Shown here in pieces: positions 20,575 through 31,531 of a stretch of DNA of 64,000 bases. Under the pieces are notes generated by a model, which was not told where the DNA came from, made no database searches, and worked only from the letters and a program-made list of their open reading frames with translations. The position numbers and the translations under genes are program-made. The stretch spans positions 16,492,001 to 16,556,000 of the forward strand of contig CP075494.1 of NCBI GenBank assembly GCA_021613535.1, read 5' to 3'. The DNA comes from Adineta vaga (taxonomy: Eukaryota > Rotifera). How positions within the stretch are numbered: the stretch's first letter is position 1; every line of letters begins with the position of its first letter.

Positions 20575-21843
20575 TTATTTATATATCATACTTTTTATTG
20601 ATGATGTTTGAGAATGATTTTGATTTAAAATAAATTTGACAATAAATGGAATAATTATTTTAAGAATTGTAACTAAACCACCAATAAGACTAATAAGAGT
20701 TGTAAGAATATAAATAGGTTTATTTGTTATTTCTAATGTATATAAACATTGATATGGTGAACATTGTTGATAATAATTAGAATAAAGAATAGACCAATTC
20801 CATTGTTCAATCATTAATTGTTCAAATATAATTTCAATTGATGTATTAAACATATATTGACTTTGTAATGATAAATTAAGAGGTATTGGATTAATTGAAT
20901 ATGTATGTGTTAATATATCATATCGAATATGATTAAGACATTCTTGACTATAAAAACATTCAAGAGTTGATTTCATAATTGCTTCAATTGAATAACATCC
21001 CGTATTTAAACCAGGTAATCTATAGATAATTCCAATTCTTGGATAACCTTGAAATGTTCCTTGTTGAATACATGTTGATTTCGCTCGACAATTACAATCA
21101 TTATAAATATTAGGAATTAAACGTAGATTATTATTATCATTCGAATTAATTAAATAAAAAAAATATCCATTTTGATATGATGTAAATAAAGCATTTGCTT
21201 GTGTTGTACTTCGTATCATTTCTAATGATAATAAAAAATTTTCTTTTATTGATAATATAAATTGATTAACTAATGAATCAATAATCAATTGAAATAATTC
21301 ATAAGATATTATTGATTCACTTATATATTCATTTGTATAAAATTTATTTAAACTATTTAATATGATTTCATTTGATGATTGACAAAAAATTGATAATCCA
21401 CGAAGAATATGTGAACCGATTTTTCTATAATCTTCATCATACATTGTTAATTCATGTGATGAAAAGAAAACAAACCAATAATCACTTACAAAATCACTTG
21501 TACATATTTCATGAAATTTATAATTAATAGAAAGAATTTTATCATATTTTATTGATGTTTTACTACATAAACATGTTAATGTTGAAGAATATTTAGAAGA
21601 TAATTCTAAATAATCTTCATAATTAGGATCATTTATATTTATACTTTTTGTTATTCGAATTAAAGATGTATAAAGTGTTAAAATTATTAATAACCATATT
21701 AATAAAATAAGAAATAATCGTGTTGAAATTATTTGCCATTGTAATATTGATTCATCAGTTGATGGTGGAATGGATGAAAATAAATTCAAATTTTTAAGAT
21801 AATCAATTAATTTTCCTCGTAAATTAGAACGATTAGTTTTCAT
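20575..21843 (-). CDS. Two-transmembrane Cys-rich protein, tandem copy 3
   Basis: 422 residues, single exon, the 5'-most and most diverged member of the trio. It has FSSIPPSTDES, TM1 (LFLILLIWLLIILTLYTS), LTCLCSKTSIKYDK, DCNCRAKSTCI, GCYSIEAIMKSTLECF, QQCSPYQCLYTLE and TM2 IYILTTLISLIGGLVTILK, followed by a short polar tail. Cysteine spacing matches copies 1 and 2 throughout, so the fold is conserved although residue identity is moderate. Located head-to-head with the plus-strand FG-GAP gene starting at 22079; the 235-nt gap must contain both promoters. Confidence 0.8.
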   Translation of the reverse strand: MKTNRSNLRGKLIDYLKNLNLFSSIPPSTDESILQWQIISTRLFLILLIWLLIILTLYTSLIRITKSININDPNYEDYLELSSKYSSTLTCLCSKTSIKYDKILSINYKFHEICTSDFVSDYWFVFFSSHELTMYDEDYRKIGSHILRGLSIFCQSSNEIILNSLNKFYTNEYISESIISYELFQLIIDSLVNQFILSIKENFLLSLEMIRSTTQANALFTSYQNGYFFYLINSNDNNNLRLIPNIYNDCNCRAKSTCIQQGTFQGYPRIGIIYRLPGLNTGCYSIEAIMKSTLECFYSQECLNHIRYDILTHTYSINPIPLNLSLQSQYMFNTSIEIIFEQLMIEQWNWSILYSNYYQQCSPYQCLYTLEITNKPIYILTTLISLIGGLVTILKIIIPFIVKFILNQNHSQTSSIKSMIYK

Positions 21844-22078
21844 ATCTATAACAAAATAAACTTCGAATGGAGAGGAGGATACAGGAATATTATTCTATAT
21901 CATATATAACAAAGCAACTGCGTAATCAATCTTCTTTTCTTTCTTTTCAAGCAAAATAAATATATTAAGGAAATGAAATTCTAAGAACTATTGAATATTT
22001 TCGATTATAAATCATTTTTCTTTTAAAGATTTAATTAAAAGAATTTTTAATTGTTTTTCATTTTATTTAAAAATTAAA

Positions 22079-23820
22079 ATGATTGAAGTCATACCAGTAA
22101 GTTAGATTTATATAATAAATAAAATCTTAAATAGCATCTTTCTAATCTACAATTATGATATGTAAAGAAATTGAAAAATTCTTGATTACACGATACATTA
22201 TAATGTATGTGTAAGTCTATAAGTTTTTTATTCATTAAAAAAAACTCTCTTTGATCGGATAATATGATTATTTACAATTTAATGTCTTAAAGGATACTAC
22301 CAATCAATTATCTACTCAAAAAACTATAATAGTTAATAATAAGTATGTAGTAAAAATTAATTGTTTAGATCATTTTTGATTTATTATTCTTTAGAGAAAA
22401 TATTCGATCAACAGGTTATCGATTGATACTTTTGGAAAGTATTGTTGGATCAATAATATTTATTGGAACATTTACTGTTATTGTTACTTTAATTCATGAT
22501 CGTGAATCTTCATTTTCGAATCTTTCAAAAGATATAACAGGTTAATATTTATAATTATTTGTTTATTTATCTTTCTGATCAACAGTAAAGACTAATTGAA
22601 TAATTACGCAAATATATTAATTATTTTATTTAATATAATTAGAATCGACTATAATAATCACATCTATTCCATATAAAAGTTCAACACCAATATCAAAATC
22701 AACAATACGTAAATATATATAGATATATATTTAAGAATTTTCAAAGAATAAAATTTATTATGAATATGATTTAGGTCCAAGATGTGAAGAATTAACATTT
22801 GTATCAGTGGGTGTTTATGAAATTTTATCAAATGCTTTTTCAATTAGTATTGGTGACTTAAATAATGACAAAAATTTGGATATAATTATTTCTAATTGGA
22901 ATAATAATCAATTTGATTTATTTTTCGGTTATGGAAATGGAAGTTTTGGTTCACATAGAATTTATTTAACAATTGATCTTATCTATTTTATTGTTATTGA
23001 TGATATTAATAATGATAATAATAATGATATTATTATTGTTCATCATAAAACAAATCAAGTTGGTCTTTTAATTGGATATGGAAATGGAACTTTTCAAAAT
23101 GAAATTTATTTTACAATTTTTGATTATCCAGTTTCTATTGCTGTTGGTAATTTTAATGATGATATTTATCGAGATTTAGTAATTCCTTGTATGGATAATC
23201 ATGTAGCAGCGGTTATTTTAATTAATTCAACTATAAATCTATCATGGTCTATCAAAAATTATGTAACTGGATATCTTCCAAGTTCAGTAGTTGTTAATGA
23301 TTTTAATAATGATAATAAAGATGATTTTGCTGTTATTAATTCTTTTATTAATAGTGTAAGTGTTTATTTAGGAATAGGAAATGGAAGTTTTATTTTTACA
23401 AATTCTTTTATAACAATGATTGATCCATTAGTAATAGCTACTGGTGATTTTAATGGTGATAATATTATAGATATTGTTACAGTTAATTGTAATAGTTATT
23501 CGTTCAGTTTATTATTTGGTTATGGAAATGGATATTTTCAAGAACAAAAAAATTATTCAACTAATATATGTTCTTATTCTGTAGCTGTTGCTGATTTAAA
23601 TGGAGATAGTTATTTAGATTTAGTTTTTGATAATTATCATAATTCAAGTATTATGATTTATCTTGGTTATGGTGATGGAAATTTTCGACCACCAATTCGT
23701 GTGTTTACACCAATAAATGCAATTTTTGTTGCTGTTAATGATTTTAATCATGATGGTCGTTTAGATTTAGCTATTTCACATTATAATGGATATTTAAGTA
23801 TTCTTTTAAATACATGTTAA
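22079..23820 (+). CDS. Type II membrane protein with FG-GAP/VCBS propeller repeats
   Basis: Five exons reconstructed: 22079-22096, 22293-22342, 22395-22540, 22643-22708 and 22775-23820. All introns are GT-AG and every phase matches. The first exon is only 18 nt (MIEVIP). A cytosolic N-terminus of about 30 residues is followed by one transmembrane helix (IVGSIIFIGTFTVIVTLI) and a Ser/Thr-rich stalk on its own 66-nt phase 1-1 exon (SIPYKSSTPISKST). The last exon carries about seven FG-GAP repeats (DLNNDKNLDIII, DFNNDNKDDFAV, DFNGDNIIDIVT, DFNHDGRLDLAI) with YGNGSF or YGNGTF ends bearing glycosylation sequons. Same plan as the genes at 15798 and 34587. Surface adhesion or recognition role inferred; no ligand can be named. 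Confidence 0.87.
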
Positions 23821-24233
23821 TATTATTTTATTTCTCATTTTTATTCTATATTAATAATATTTTAATCTAGAGATTTTTTTTCTTTTCTTTTCTTTTCTTT
23901 AATAAGAATTCTTTGTTTTATTATTTCAAAATAAATATTCAAGAAAAAACAGTGATATGAAATATTTTATAAAATCAGAATTTCAATCGTTAAATAGATA
24001 ATATTTGTACCTTTCATATTCTTATTCATACCTACGACGAAAGGACTATTTTCATTTATTATATAATATTAATTTGATTTGTGTCATTTTTTGACATGTA
24101 TAAAATATTTATATAAAATATCATAAATAATTTTTGAGATAAGATTAGATATTTATCATTCAATGATTGAATGAATATTATTAAATATAAAGAAGAGAAG
24201 AATCATAGAAATTCATATTGAATTTTTCTAAAC
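23821..24233. other. Intergenic spacer
   Basis: The 413 AT-rich nt between two plus-strand genes carry a short TTTTC tandem run (about 23877-23900) and nothing else recognised. Confidence 0.5.
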
Positions 24234-27200
24234 ATGAATATATTTCCGTTTTCTATTTATTTGTATATTTTATTGGTAATAATTGTTCAATTATCAACAT
24301 TAGAAATTTACTTATATAATTCTCTTGAAGAAAATAATTCAATTAATTATTTTCAACATAATTGTTTTTATTATCAAATAGACGATAATATTATTGACTA
24401 TGGTGAATCTATGAAATTAATTTATCAAATTATTCCATATTGTATACGATCTGATGAGAAAATTATTATAAATGAAAATATTATTAATAATATTGATATA
24501 TCTCAAATAAAAACATTTGATCAATTACGACAAATGAATATAACAAGTGATGAATTAATTCGTTGGTCTGCATCTATTGATATTGCTGAAAGATATGAAA
24601 TCTATTTGAAAAATCAATTATTTTATATGAAGATTTTACCTGAAGAACAATTTTACAATTGTACATGGCCACGATTTGGTCATATGTGTCAATATGAATT
24701 TGATATTAATGAAGAAATCTCATTCAATGAATTTATTTTTCATATTTTTCAATCAAAATTTAAATTGAAATTTTCAGAATTAAACAAATTTACAAATTTA
24801 TCGTGTTATACACATTTAAAATGTATGCGTGGGCAAGATCCATTATGTCTTGATTGGAGAGAAATATGTGATGGGAAAATTGATTGTCTAAATGATGGGA
24901 TAGATGAAGATGATTGTTGGCAATTGGAAATTAAAGAATGTTTAATACATCAATATCGATGTCATAATGGCGCTCAATGTATTCCAGAGAAATTTATACA
25001 TGATGATCCTCTTAATCCTGATTGTCTTGATCAATCAGATGAACCATTATCACAACTCTATCCTGAACATTGTCCTGCTGATCCTGCTTTTCGTTGTGAA
25101 GAAACTATCTGTAGATATTCACGAAATACATTTCTTTATTCTTGTGGTGATGGTCAATGTATTGGAATGAAAGATCAATGTACAAATGAACGATCGATTT
25201 CTTATCTTCCGATTTATTTATTATTGAACAATTGTAGTCGTGCAATGGCTTGTTTAACTTTAACTCAACAACATTTTGATGATATTCTATGTGATATATT
25301 TTGTACTGATTCTCGTTGTAGTGATATTATTAGAGAAGAATGTTTACCACTTTTTCAATTTCCACCAATGAATGTTCTTTTTGATCATGTATCTTTCTTA
25401 TATACAAATAATCAGCCTAATTACAATTATCTAGTCCCTCCTCCACCTGAATTCGTTTGTTACAAAGAGCCATTATGCAAATATGTTCTTTCAACAATTA
25501 AAACAATTTTAGTTAATAATTCTACATGTATAAAATTTTCAGAATTTAATTTCACACAAAAACCGTTCATTCAACGCAGTTGGGACACTTTTCTAACATT
25601 AATCAAAGGATATTTTCAAGGTTGTTCAACAAGTAAACATTTAACAAATACAACAAATTGTTTGTATTCATCATTATATCGATGTACAAATTCTTTAACA
25701 TGTATTTCTAAACATCGTTTACTCGATGGAAATCAAGATTGTTATCTAATGGATGATGAAACTATGAATACAAGTTGTAATCTTATTGATCAATATCGTT
25801 TTCATTGTTCCTTAGAAAATCGATGTATTTCAAGGATATTAGTAAATGATTTTCATAAGGATTGTTTAGAAAGTGAAGATGAAATTTCATTTGATATGAA
25901 GATTTCAGCAACACATATTTCTTTTCAAACAATCTGTGATGGTTTTCAAGAATTATCAATGACTATTATCGATGGAAAAAATGAATCAGACGAAACGAAC
26001 TGTCATATGTGGCCATGCAATAATATCTATACAAATTGTAATGGTATATGGAATTGTCTTGATGGTGCCGATGAAGTCAATTGTTCAGAATCACGTTGTC
26101 CATCATCATATCATACGTGTGTTTCATTAATAACAAATAATTTCACATGTTTACCTATCGCACAAGCTAATGATGGTAATGTTGATTGTCTAGGTGGATC
26201 TGATGAACGTCATATATGTCGAATGTATTATCCTGAAGATCCATCCAATCGATTTCTTTGTCGAAATTCTATCGAATTAAATCCAAGGTGTTTATTTCCA
26301 GATAATCTTTGCAATCAAGTACCGACCTGTTTCGATGAGGATGATGAAGTATTTTGTCTTAAACGTGATCATTTTTATGGGAACATTTTTTGTCATCCTC
26401 TGTTACAAATACAACGTACAGATGTAGAAACATTTCTTTGTGGTTTGAGTGATTTATCAAAAAAGTCAATTGTCTACTTTGCATTATATTCTAATCAACT
26501 AAATAATAACGATTATTCTAATAAGAAAATAAAAGAAAATAATCTGTTAGAATCCAACATTAAAAATCATGATGATAAAACATTAGATCTCGCTCGAATA
26601 TGGCGTTGTAATCGAGGACTTCCAATTCGAAATAAAAATAATTTCTTAATGTGTTTATGTCCACCGAGTTATTATGGAGATCGATGTCAATATCAAAATC
26701 AACGTATAAGTCTTATTCTACAGTTACAAGCAATAGCTGATTTTCGTACGGTATTTACTATCGTTATTATGTTAATTGATAACAATGATCAAATTAATTC
26801 TTATGAACATATTAATTATTTACCAATTCGACATTGTAATACAAAATTTCATATATATCTTTTATATTCCACGCGACCTAAAGATTTGACGAAAAATTAT
26901 TCTATTCGTATTGATGCTTTTACTGCAAAATCATTAATGTATAGGTCAAGTTGGTTATATCCAGTTGAATTTGCATTTCTTCCTGTCTATCGTTTATCTG
27001 TTGAATTAAAAATTCCACTTTCCGATGATGATATGAAAAGTTGTATACTTAAATGTCATCATGGTCATTGTCGAAGATATGAAAATACAGAAATCGAATT
27101 TTGTCAATGCAATTCAGGCTGGTCAGGTTCTCAATGTTTAGTCTCGCTTGATAATTATGTTTGTTCATCTGATTCATTACACATTGGTCCATCAATATGT

Positions 27201-28943
27201 ATTTGTCCACTTGGAAAATATGGTAAACATTGTTTATTAGAAAAATCAATTTGTTTCAAACAACATTGTGAACATGATGGACAATGTGCACCAATTGATG
27301 AACGTATGATTAATAATCAATGGGAATGTATTTGTAAAGAAGGATATTCTGGTAAACAATGTCATACAATTGATAGAGAGGTTATTATTTCCTTTCATGA
27401 CATGACAATTCCGTTATCTATTCTTGTACATTTTATTTATGCACCAGGTAATGTATCTCATGAACGTATAACAACATTTAAAAAGATTTCACTCGATAAA
27501 AATACAGCTACTGTGTATTCATCTAGACCTTTTCATTTGATTATTGTTGAATTTTCTGATAAATATTATCTAACAACTCTAATTCAACAATCAGAATTTC
27601 AATTGAACAAATCGGTTCATGTAAATGTAATTGCTTCACAGAAATGTCGACCTATTGAAGAATTATTTGATAATACTATTATTCAATTAGAGCTTTTACA
27701 GCGTATTAAATATTATCATCTTCCTTGTCAAAAACAATTAAATTTAGTTTGTTTTTATGATTCTATTCATATGTGTCTTTGTAATGCAGATCAACATGCC
27801 AATTGTTTTATTTATGAACATAAAATGATTTATAATTGTCAAGGTACCATCTATTGTTTGAATGATGCTCGATGTTATCAAGACAATACTATTTGTCCAA
27901 CCGATTATTTATGCGAATGTACAGAATGTTATTATGGTACTCGTTGTCAATTAACTACGAAAGATGCAGTTTTATCATTGGATGCAATTCTTGGAAATCA
28001 TATTCGTCCTCATCTCAATTTCATTCAACAGCCCATTGCGATAAAAATATCATCTATTATCACTATAATTATGTTAATTTTAGGTATTATTGATGGATTT
28101 GTCTCTTGTATGACATTTAAAGTGAAAAAATTGAGAAAAGTCGGATGTGGATATTATCTTTTTGTCTTATCAATTATATCTCCACTTTTGATGATAATAT
28201 TATCTTTAAAAGTTTGCTTTCTTATTTTAACACAAATGTCTGTAATAACCAATCGCTTTTTTCTATTCATTCAATGTCGTTCGATTGATTTTTTTCTATT
28301 GACTATTCTTCGATTGAATGGTTGGCTAAATGCATGTGTTTCACTAGAGAGAGCAATTACTATTTTTAAAAGTACTCAATTTTCTAAAGAGAAAAGTAAA
28401 TATGCAGCTAAATGGGTCATAATCTTTCTTCCTATATTGATCATTTCTACAACAATATATGATCCAATACATCGACATCTCATCGATGACGTAGAAGAGC
28501 AACGTATATGGTGTGTGATTAATTACACTGGAGTTTTACGAATATTGAATATCATCATGAATTTATGCCATTTTATTATTCCTTTTTGTATTAATATTAT
28601 ATCTGCTTTTGTAATTATTCTAAAAGTAGCTCGAAAACGTTCTAAAGCTCACATTCAATTATCTTACAGACAGCATATTTCAGAACAATTTCATCAACAT
28701 AAACATTTATTGATTAGTTCAATGATTTTAGTTCTTTTAGCTTTACCTCATCTGATCATTTCTTTTCTATCGGGTTGCATGAAATCAATACGTGAACCAT
28801 GGTTATTCTTATTCGGTTTTTATATATCTTTTGTTCCGTCTACTCTTGTTTTTGTCATTTATGTTCTTCCTTCGCAAACATACAAGAAAGAATTTATTGA
28901 ATCGATCAATAATTTTATATCAAATCTTCGACATTTTATATAA
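24234..28943 (+). CDS. LDLR class A / EGF / seven-transmembrane receptor
   Basis: 1569 residues, single exon. Signal peptide (YLYILLVIIVQLS), an EGF-like fragment (CTWPRFGHMCQY, about 142), then about eight LDLR-A modules from about residue 205 (ICDGKIDCLNDGIDEDDC, CLDQSDE, CYLMDDE, CLESEDE, NCLDGADEVNC, CLGGSDE, CFDEDDE). EGF-like modules follow from about 790 (CLCPPSYYGDRC, CNSGWSGSQC, CICPLGKYGKHC, CICKEGYSGKQC, CTECYYGTRC). Residues from about 1267 to 1555 contain seven hydrophobic helices of rhodopsin-like character: a TM3-end ERA in place of DRY (VSLERAITIF), paired TM3/ECL2 cysteines (IQCRS, WCVINY) and a TM7-end VLPSQTYKKEF. So this is a GPCR with a large modular ectodomain, in layout like relaxin/glycoprotein receptors but with EGF. 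Ligand unknown. Paralogs at 1-2553 and 57607-62496. Confidence 0.9.
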   Translation: MNIFPFSIYLYILLVIIVQLSTLEIYLYNSLEENNSINYFQHNCFYYQIDDNIIDYGESMKLIYQIIPYCIRSDEKIIINENIINNIDISQIKTFDQLRQMNITSDELIRWSASIDIAERYEIYLKNQLFYMKILPEEQFYNCTWPRFGHMCQYEFDINEEISFNEFIFHIFQSKFKLKFSELNKFTNLSCYTHLKCMRGQDPLCLDWREICDGKIDCLNDGIDEDDCWQLEIKECLIHQYRCHNGAQCIPEKFIHDDPLNPDCLDQSDEPLSQLYPEHCPADPAFRCEETICRYSRNTFLYSCGDGQCIGMKDQCTNERSISYLPIYLLLNNCSRAMACLTLTQQHFDDILCDIFCTDSRCSDIIREECLPLFQFPPMNVLFDHVSFLYTNNQPNYNYLVPPPPEFVCYKEPLCKYVLSTIKTILVNNSTCIKFSEFNFTQKPFIQRSWDTFLTLIKGYFQGCSTSKHLTNTTNCLYSSLYRCTNSLTCISKHRLLDGNQDCYLMDDETMNTSCNLIDQYRFHCSLENRCISRILVNDFHKDCLESEDEISFDMKISATHISFQTICDGFQELSMTIIDGKNESDETNCHMWPCNNIYTNCNGIWNCLDGADEVNCSESRCPSSYHTCVSLITNNFTCLPIAQANDGNVDCLGGSDERHICRMYYPEDPSNRFLCRNSIELNPRCLFPDNLCNQVPTCFDEDDEVFCLKRDHFYGNIFCHPLLQIQRTDVETFLCGLSDLSKKSIVYFALYSNQLNNNDYSNKKIKENNLLESNIKNHDDKTLDLARIWRCNRGLPIRNKNNFLMCLCPPSYYGDRCQYQNQRISLILQLQAIADFRTVFTIVIMLIDNNDQINSYEHINYLPIRHCNTKFHIYLLYSTRPKDLTKNYSIRIDAFTAKSLMYRSSWLYPVEFAFLPVYRLSVELKIPLSDDDMKSCILKCHHGHCRRYENTEIEFCQCNSGWSGSQCLVSLDNYVCSSDSLHIGPSICICPLGKYGKHCLLEKSICFKQHCEHDGQCAPIDERMINNQWECICKEGYSGKQCHTIDREVIISFHDMTIPLSILVHFIYAPGNVSHERITTFKKISLDKNTATVYSSRPFHLIIVEFSDKYYLTTLIQQSEFQLNKSVHVNVIASQKCRPIEELFDNTIIQLELLQRIKYYHLPCQKQLNLVCFYDSIHMCLCNADQHANCFIYEHKMIYNCQGTIYCLNDARCYQDNTICPTDYLCECTECYYGTRCQLTTKDAVLSLDAILGNHIRPHLNFIQQPIAIKISSIITIIMLILGIIDGFVSCMTFKVKKLRKVGCGYYLFVLSIISPLLMIILSLKVCFLILTQMSVITNRFFLFIQCRSIDFFLLTILRLNGWLNACVSLERAITIFKSTQFSKEKSKYAAKWVIIFLPILIISTTIYDPIHRHLIDDVEEQRIWCVINYTGVLRILNIIMNLCHFIIPFCINIISAFVIILKVARKRSKAHIQLSYRQHISEQFHQHKHLLISSMILVLLALPHLIISFLSGCMKSIREPWLFLFGFYISFVPSTLVFVIYVLPSQTYKKEFIESINNFISNLRHFI

Positions 28944-29472
28944 TTGAATCTGATGATTGCGATATTAATGCTGCAAACGTATTTCATCATTTAATCGAGA
29001 TAAATTCTATTTGGGAAAAGTGTCTTTGTTCTATTGACAGCCTGTAGACGGGTGGGGTGGATGAACTGAGATACCATGATCGATTTCGTCTTCCGCTACG
29101 AAGACTTATCAGATGATTTATTAATCTGACTATATGATTTACATTAATATTAATTTTGTCTAATTAAAAATCAAGGATATTCTTAAAACTGATGTAACCG
29201 AATTATGCGAAAAATGAGAAGGCAAGTTCTACCACTTTAATGGGCATTGATGTAAATGAGCTATCAATGTATCTCAATCGTTATGACAAATGGAGAGGCA
29301 TAGTGTAGTGTTTTGTGACACGATGTTTATTTGGCTATGCTCTACCATCCAAATGTAACTATCTAACATACAATACGAGTTTATATACGAGAGAGAGAAA
29401 GAGACAACTTAAAACGATAGAATTATAGCTAGATAAAAAAGATATAGGAAGTGCCATTTAAAAGGACGTCCA
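28944..29472. other. Intergenic spacer
   Basis: No gene recognised. A GGGTGGGGTGG tract near 29050 may be a decayed telomere-like half repeat; a GAGAGA microsatellite lies near 29390. Confidence 0.4.
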
Positions 29473-29850
29473 TTCATTCTCTTAGCACAGTATAATCATC
29501 GCATAATGATATGGGAAAAAGATGCTCGAGAAGGTGTGATTGTAACTAGAGGAAATGGCATGGGAAAGAATCTTAATCAATTACAGCTTCCTTATGGATT
29601 GGTGGTTGATAATCGCCGTTAAATATACGTGTCAAATTGGAAAAATGCTCGAATTATGCGTTGCAGCGAAGGAGCGAAAGAAGGTAAAATTATTGTTAAT
29701 AAAGATGAAAATAGAGAAGAATCAAGTCAATTGTCTGATTCTCATAGTTTATCATTTGATACGAAAGGAAATATTTATGTTAGTAGTTAACCATATCATC
29801 GAATCCAAAGATTTGACATAAATAGGTTTCAAGAAAGAATTAGCATCAAG
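29473..29850 (+). pseudogene. NHL beta-propeller fragment with in-frame stops
   Basis: One frame reads as typical NHL-repeat protein for about 115 codons: HRIMIWEKDAREG, GNGMGKNLNQLQLPYGLVVD, IYVSNWKNARIMRC, SLSFDTKGNIYVSS and HRIQRFDIN. It is broken by TAA after VVDNRR and again after IYVSS. Neither end continues into a propeller, so it is a truncated relic. It resembles the intact NHL gene at 52899-54344 in motif order (GGNGQG, QLNYP, NRIVKW). Apparent reading frames in other phases over this segment are by-products. Confidence 0.75.
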
Positions 29851-31531
29851 TTTTTTTAAAGTATACAGCTACGCAGCAGCTCAGAATTCTGTCAAAAAGC
29901 CATTACTTGGTTTTAAAGAACTGATGACAAACATCTTTTTGAGATCTTTCCTATAGAGTCAGTTTAATTCCACCTTAGCGAGTGTGATCAGAGTCAATGT
30001 TCGATATGAAGAGTAATGAAGTAATACAAATTTAAAGAAAAAAATAAACTTTTTGCCGATAGGTTGATTTTATAACATAAGGACTAGATTTTCAGCGTTT
30101 TCATTAGAATGTGTAGAATTTATACATGTATTGATATCACGTAGTGATTACAGATCATTCCTGTATTGATTCACCTCATTACATCATCCTCTGTCCTTTT
30201 TTATGACCTGAATTTTTCATCGTCTGTCAGTGTTTTTCTTCTTATATGTGATGTTTAATCACTATTCTCTTTTACTTTACTGATAGGCCATCGTTCGCAA
30301 TGTGTATTACTCTTGTCTTTTTATTACTGACTGTTTAATAAAATAATGATGATAATAAAAGAACAGTTTACAGTAATAGGATAAATATGTTGTGATAAAG
30401 GATGACACAGTACCGTATTGAGATCAATTTATACTCCAGTGTGAAAAACAATCTTTTTGTGTTCTTTGACGCTTTACTAAATTATGTGATGTAGAGTCAA
30501 ACTCACAGTAAATATTTCTTTATATCGTAACCAACATTTGTATCTTATTAAGGATTACTTCTCGAATTAATCTATCCTAGTACTGGTATATTTTGTAAAC
30601 TTTGTTCTATATTCTGTGCAATATAATGTTTTCTATTTATCTTGTTGTGGATCAATATCTCGACTAGCTTCCTCTCCATTCTTTAATAATCGAAAGCAAA
30701 TATATGAGGACGTGTGACAAACGAGAGGGCGAGAAAGAGTGATGCGAAGAAGAAGAACGTATGTATAGAAGAAAAAGAAAACAGACATAGTCGATTTTTT
30801 ATTTTCTTTTTTCTATGTCGACGCGCTATTCATTCTCTTCTTTCCTCGTACCCATGCTTCTAACACATGAAGAACACAAAAAATTTCTCATTCTGTTTTC
30901 CTCAAAAGAAAAAAGGCGAACAACACACATAGAAGAAGACATTTATCGAGAGGAGCGTCCATATAATCTTTATTTTGACATACTAGTGAGTTTCTCGTAT
31001 AAAAGGCGTTGTATTCTTAAAAATCTGTTTTCAAACGTTACAAACGATTATACTAAATAGTCACGATTATTCTGTATTGGTCAATCTTCTAATGACTAAT
31101 TATTTTTATGACGCCCTCTGTAATAAATTATCGAAACTAGGCCTCGTAGCGACTCCTTGTCAAGTTACAGGAATTATGGTTCTATACATCGCAACGCTCA
31201 TTCTTGTTTAGCAAGAAATAGAAAAACTATAACGATATTGATGACGAAGAATCAATTAGATTAATATATACGTAGATAAAAATTTTGAACAAAGCCAGAC
31301 AGTTTCATAAGAGTTCGAAAATATACATTTGAAAGACCACGGTAAACTAGCTCAGTTATAGCGACATGGATTGAGAGGATAAATTTTTCGTTCTGAAATT
31401 TAATAGTTAACATAGAGTTAGCAGCGATTTTCCCTGATTATAATGTCTATTCGAAGAAAAACTGAGTATAATCTTTTATGTTCCAGATAAAAAAACTAAT
31501 TCAATTCACGTCGATACTTTAACGTCTGCAA
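29851..31531. other. Intergenic, no gene recognised
   Basis: The 1.7 kb have no supported coding frame on either strand. The one longer plus-strand frame (30815-31060) has no family resemblance and Lys/Arg/Ser-rich composition typical of chance translation. No hairpin copy seen. The promoter of the gene at 31532 presumably lies at its right end. Confidence 0.4.

Noticed and set aside
17663-21843. Two-TM trio annotated as DEG/ENaC channels
   Set aside because: Only topology and Cys richness agree; the selectivity-filter GxS and ectodomain signatures were not found.
29555-29821. 88-codon plus-strand frame as a gene
   Set aside because: It is an out-of-phase reading of the NHL relic.
30815-31060. 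81-codon plus-strand frame as a gene
   Set aside because: No domain, no splice context, and composition expected of chance translation.
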